The notes under the pieces are model-generated. The model saw only the letters and a list, made by a program, of their open reading frames with translations, was not told the origin of the DNA and made no database searches. Position numbers and translations under genes: made by a program. Source: Nitrososphaerales archaeon (GTDB lineage: Archaea; Thermoproteota; Nitrososphaeria; Nitrososphaerales; Gagatemarchaeaceae). Taken from it: DNA of 7,119 nt. Of the stretch, positions 5,849-7,119 are shown piece by piece. The stretch covers positions 1 to 7,119 of the forward strand of contig JASHVT010000109.1 in NCBI GenBank assembly GCA_030039515.1, read 5' to 3'. Numbering within the stretch: the stretch's first letter is position 1; the number at the start of each line of letters is the position of its first letter.

Positions 5849-5854
5849 TTTATA
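5849..5854 (+). promoter_or_regulatory. TATA-like box and candidate operator for ino1
   Basis: The core tttata (within aaccgtttatagcaa) is centred about 30 bp before the TTG at 5882, predicting a leader of about 5 nt or fewer. Between box and start lies TTAT-N6-ATAA (5861-5874), a small inverted repeat in the position where a bound repressor would block initiation. The rest of the 202 bp between the Nudix gene and ino1 (5680-5881) is GC-rich, with no further signal I can support. Confidence 0.5.
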
Positions 5855-5881
5855 GCAATTTTATGGCCGTATAAGTCCGGT

Positions 5882-6946
5882 TTGGGCAAGGTCAAGGTAG
5901 CCATAGCCGGCGTCGGCAACTGCGCGTCGGCGATCATCCAAGGGATAAGATACTATGAGGAGCACGGCTACGAGGAAGGCGGCGTCACGTACGAGCGCGT
6001 CGGGAAGTACCTGCCTTCGGACATCGAGTTCGTGGCCGCCTTCGACGTCAGCGCCAGGAAGGTCGGCAAGGACCTTTCAGAGGCGATCTTCCAGGCGCCA
6101 AACAACACGGTCAAGATCTCCAGCGTCCCGACGATGGGCGTCAAGGTGAAGCGCGGCCCGCTCCTCGACGGCATAGGGAAGTACCTGAAAGGAGTGGTGC
6201 CTTTGGCGGAGGGGAAGGAGGCGGACCTCGAGGAGGAGCTCGAGCGGTCCGGAGCCGAGGTGCTCGTCAACTACATGCCAGTAGGGAGCACGGCGGCCAC
6301 CCACAGGTACGCCGAGGCCGCCCTGGAGACGGGCGTGGCCTTCGTCAACGCCATCCCGGTGTTCGTCGCTTCTGACGAGTCGTGGGCCTCGAGGTTCGAG
6401 AAGGCGAAGCTCCCGTGCGCCGGAGACGACGTCATGAGCCAGATAGGCGCGACCGTCCTCCACAAGACTCTCGTCAAGATGGCCATAGACAGGGGAGTCA
6501 AGGTCGACGAGACATACCAGCTCAACATCGGCGGCGACGCAGACTTCCTCAACATGCTGGAGGAGAGCAGGCTCAAGGACAAGAGGGAGAGCAAGACCAG
6601 CGCCGTCAGGGCGATGGCGCCCTACGAGGTCCCTACCAGGATAGGCCCGTCGGACTACGTCCCCTTCCTGGACAACGACAAGGTCTGCTACATATGGCTG
6701 AAGGGGCGGTACTTCGGAGGGACGGTGGTGAAGATGGACGTCAAGCTCCACGTCGTGGACGCCTACGACAGCGGAGACGTCATGGTCGACGCGATAAGGG
6801 GGACCAAGGTGGCTCTGGACAGGGGCGTAAGGGGAAGGCTGGAGAGCGTGTCTGCCTTTTGCTTCAAGCATCCTCCGGTGCAGATGCCCTACCCGGAGGC
6901 CAAGTCGGCCTTCGAGGGCTTTATCTCTGGGAAGCTGGCCCGATAG
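5882..6946 (+). CDS. ino1: Inositol-3-phosphate synthase (myo-inositol-1-phosphate synthase)
   Basis: This 354-residue NAD-dependent enzyme isomerises glucose 6-phosphate to 1D-myo-inositol 3-phosphate. In archaea that is the precursor of archaetidylinositol-phosphate headgroups and, in some thermophiles, of di-inositol phosphate solutes. The N-terminal Rossmann motif is VAIAGVGNCASAIIQGI (6-22). The segments VNYMPVGS (129-136), GDDVMSQIGAT (181-191), LNIGGDADFLNML (214-226) and the lysine-bearing KRESKTS (234-240) follow in the family's order. Length matches the compact archaeal/actinobacterial type, not the ~500-residue eukaryotic form. The TTG at 5882 is chosen because it directly precedes GKVKVAIAGVG and is about 30 bp from a TATA-like box; the upstream open frame is not conserved-looking. 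The 3' end overlaps the convergent membrane-protein gene by 26 bp. Identity is secure; the downstream lipid or solute is not shown by this window. Confidence 0.95.
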   Translation: MGKVKVAIAGVGNCASAIIQGIRYYEEHGYEEGGVTYERVGKYLPSDIEFVAAFDVSARKVGKDLSEAIFQAPNNTVKISSVPTMGVKVKRGPLLDGIGKYLKGVVPLAEGKEADLEEELERSGAEVLVNYMPVGSTAATHRYAEAALETGVAFVNAIPVFVASDESWASRFEKAKLPCAGDDVMSQIGATVLHKTLVKMAIDRGVKVDETYQLNIGGDADFLNMLEESRLKDKRESKTSAVRAMAPYEVPTRIGPSDYVPFLDNDKVCYIWLKGRYFGGTVVKMDVKLHVVDAYDSGDVMVDAIRGTKVALDRGVRGRLESVSAFCFKHPPVQMPYPEAKSAFEGFISGKLAR

Positions 6947-7119
6947 GGAAGGCCTTCCTCCTGACGTAGAAGGCGGTCCCGAGGAGCGCGAGGATGGCGA
7001 TCGCGATAGGGATGTAGTACCGCACGGTCACGTTCTCTCCCACCGTGATGCTCTCGGAAGTGACGCTCCCGGTCAGTTTGACGCCCCCGTAGCTGAAGGT
7101 GAGGGTGGCGGACGCGAAG
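6921..7119 (-). CDS. C-terminal end of a membrane-anchored extracytoplasmic protein (5' end outside window)
   Basis: Sixty-five codons read in frame from the right edge to a TAA at 6921-6923. The visible part starts with a beta-rich, Thr/Ser/Val-rich stretch (FASATLTFSYGG, then VTSESITVGENVTV) typical of an extracellular Ig-like or other beta-sandwich domain. A single hydrophobic helix YYIPIAIAILALLGTAFYV comes next, then a basic stop-transfer RRK and a short tail ending PASQR. This is the layout of a C-terminally anchored surface or secreted-domain protein. Family and size cannot be determined from the fragment. Its last 26 bp (including the stop) lie inside the 3' end of ino1 on the opposite strand. 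Confidence 0.72.
   Translation of the reverse strand, partial: FASATLTFSYGGVKLTGSVTSESITVGENVTVRYYIPIAIAILALLGTAFYVRRKAFPIGPASQR

Noticed and set aside
5546..5881. N-terminal extension of ino1 back to 5546
   Set aside because: The extension lies antisense to the Nudix gene and across the promoter; the family Rossmann motif begins right after TTG 5882.
1..7119. Mobile element, prophage, CRISPR, toxin-antitoxin or defence system
   Set aside because: No transposase, integrase, Cas, nuclease or regularly spaced repeat is visible; all genes are intact housekeeping or hypothetical genes of similar composition.
1..7119. tRNA, rRNA or riboswitch
   Set aside because: Non-coding gaps are short (up to about 200 bp) and none shows a cloverleaf, T-loop GTTC context or conserved aptamer core that I could identify.

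Overview
The window looks like chromosomal DNA from a GC-rich archaeon (GC-rich by eye, not computed). The evidence is a DUF373 membrane protein (an archaea-centred family), a eukaryote/archaea-type ribosomal protein (L22e-like), a cis-prenyltransferase coupled to DUF373, and AT-rich TATA-like boxes about 26 to 33 bp upstream of most start codons, the spacing expected for leaderless or near-leaderless archaeal transcripts. Gene content is most reminiscent of a Thaumarchaeota/Nitrososphaeria-related lineage, but that placement is inference. I saw no mobile element, CRISPR array, RNA gene or defence cassette, and no non-coding stretch above about 200 bases.

Layout. (1) 1-1496, minus: acyl-CoA synthetase, running off the left edge without its C-terminal tail. 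(2) 1497-1560: very compact divergent promoter with one palindromic AT box exactly midway between the two start codons. (3) 1561-3459, plus: a two-gene operon, DUF373 membrane protein then cis-polyprenyl diphosphate synthase, 6 bp apart. (4) 3541-4062, plus: L22e-like ribosomal protein with a long Lys/Glu/Pro/Ala tail, convergent with (5) 4059-4454, minus: small helical protein of unknown function. (6) 4580-5257, plus: 225-residue protein built from two copies of an unrecognised ~88-residue domain, convergent with (7) 5254-5679, minus: Nudix hydrolase of the Ap4A-hydrolase type. (8) 5882-6946, plus: inositol-3-phosphate synthase, overlapping tail-to-tail by 26 bp with (9) 6921-7119, minus: the C-terminal end of a membrane-anchored extracytoplasmic protein.

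How they fit. Three genes touch lipid or lipid-carrier chemistry: fatty acyl activation, the polyprenyl carrier for glycosylation, and inositol phosphate for archaetidylinositol-type headgroups. They sit in separate transcription units, so they are neighbours rather than a pathway operon. Only DUF373-uppS looks like a true operon. The gene ends are very tight: two convergent pairs each share a single CTAG that supplies both stop codons, and the third pair overlaps within coding sequence. Most points worth a second look concern this promoter and gene-end architecture, the tailed L22e-like protein and the duplicated-domain protein.
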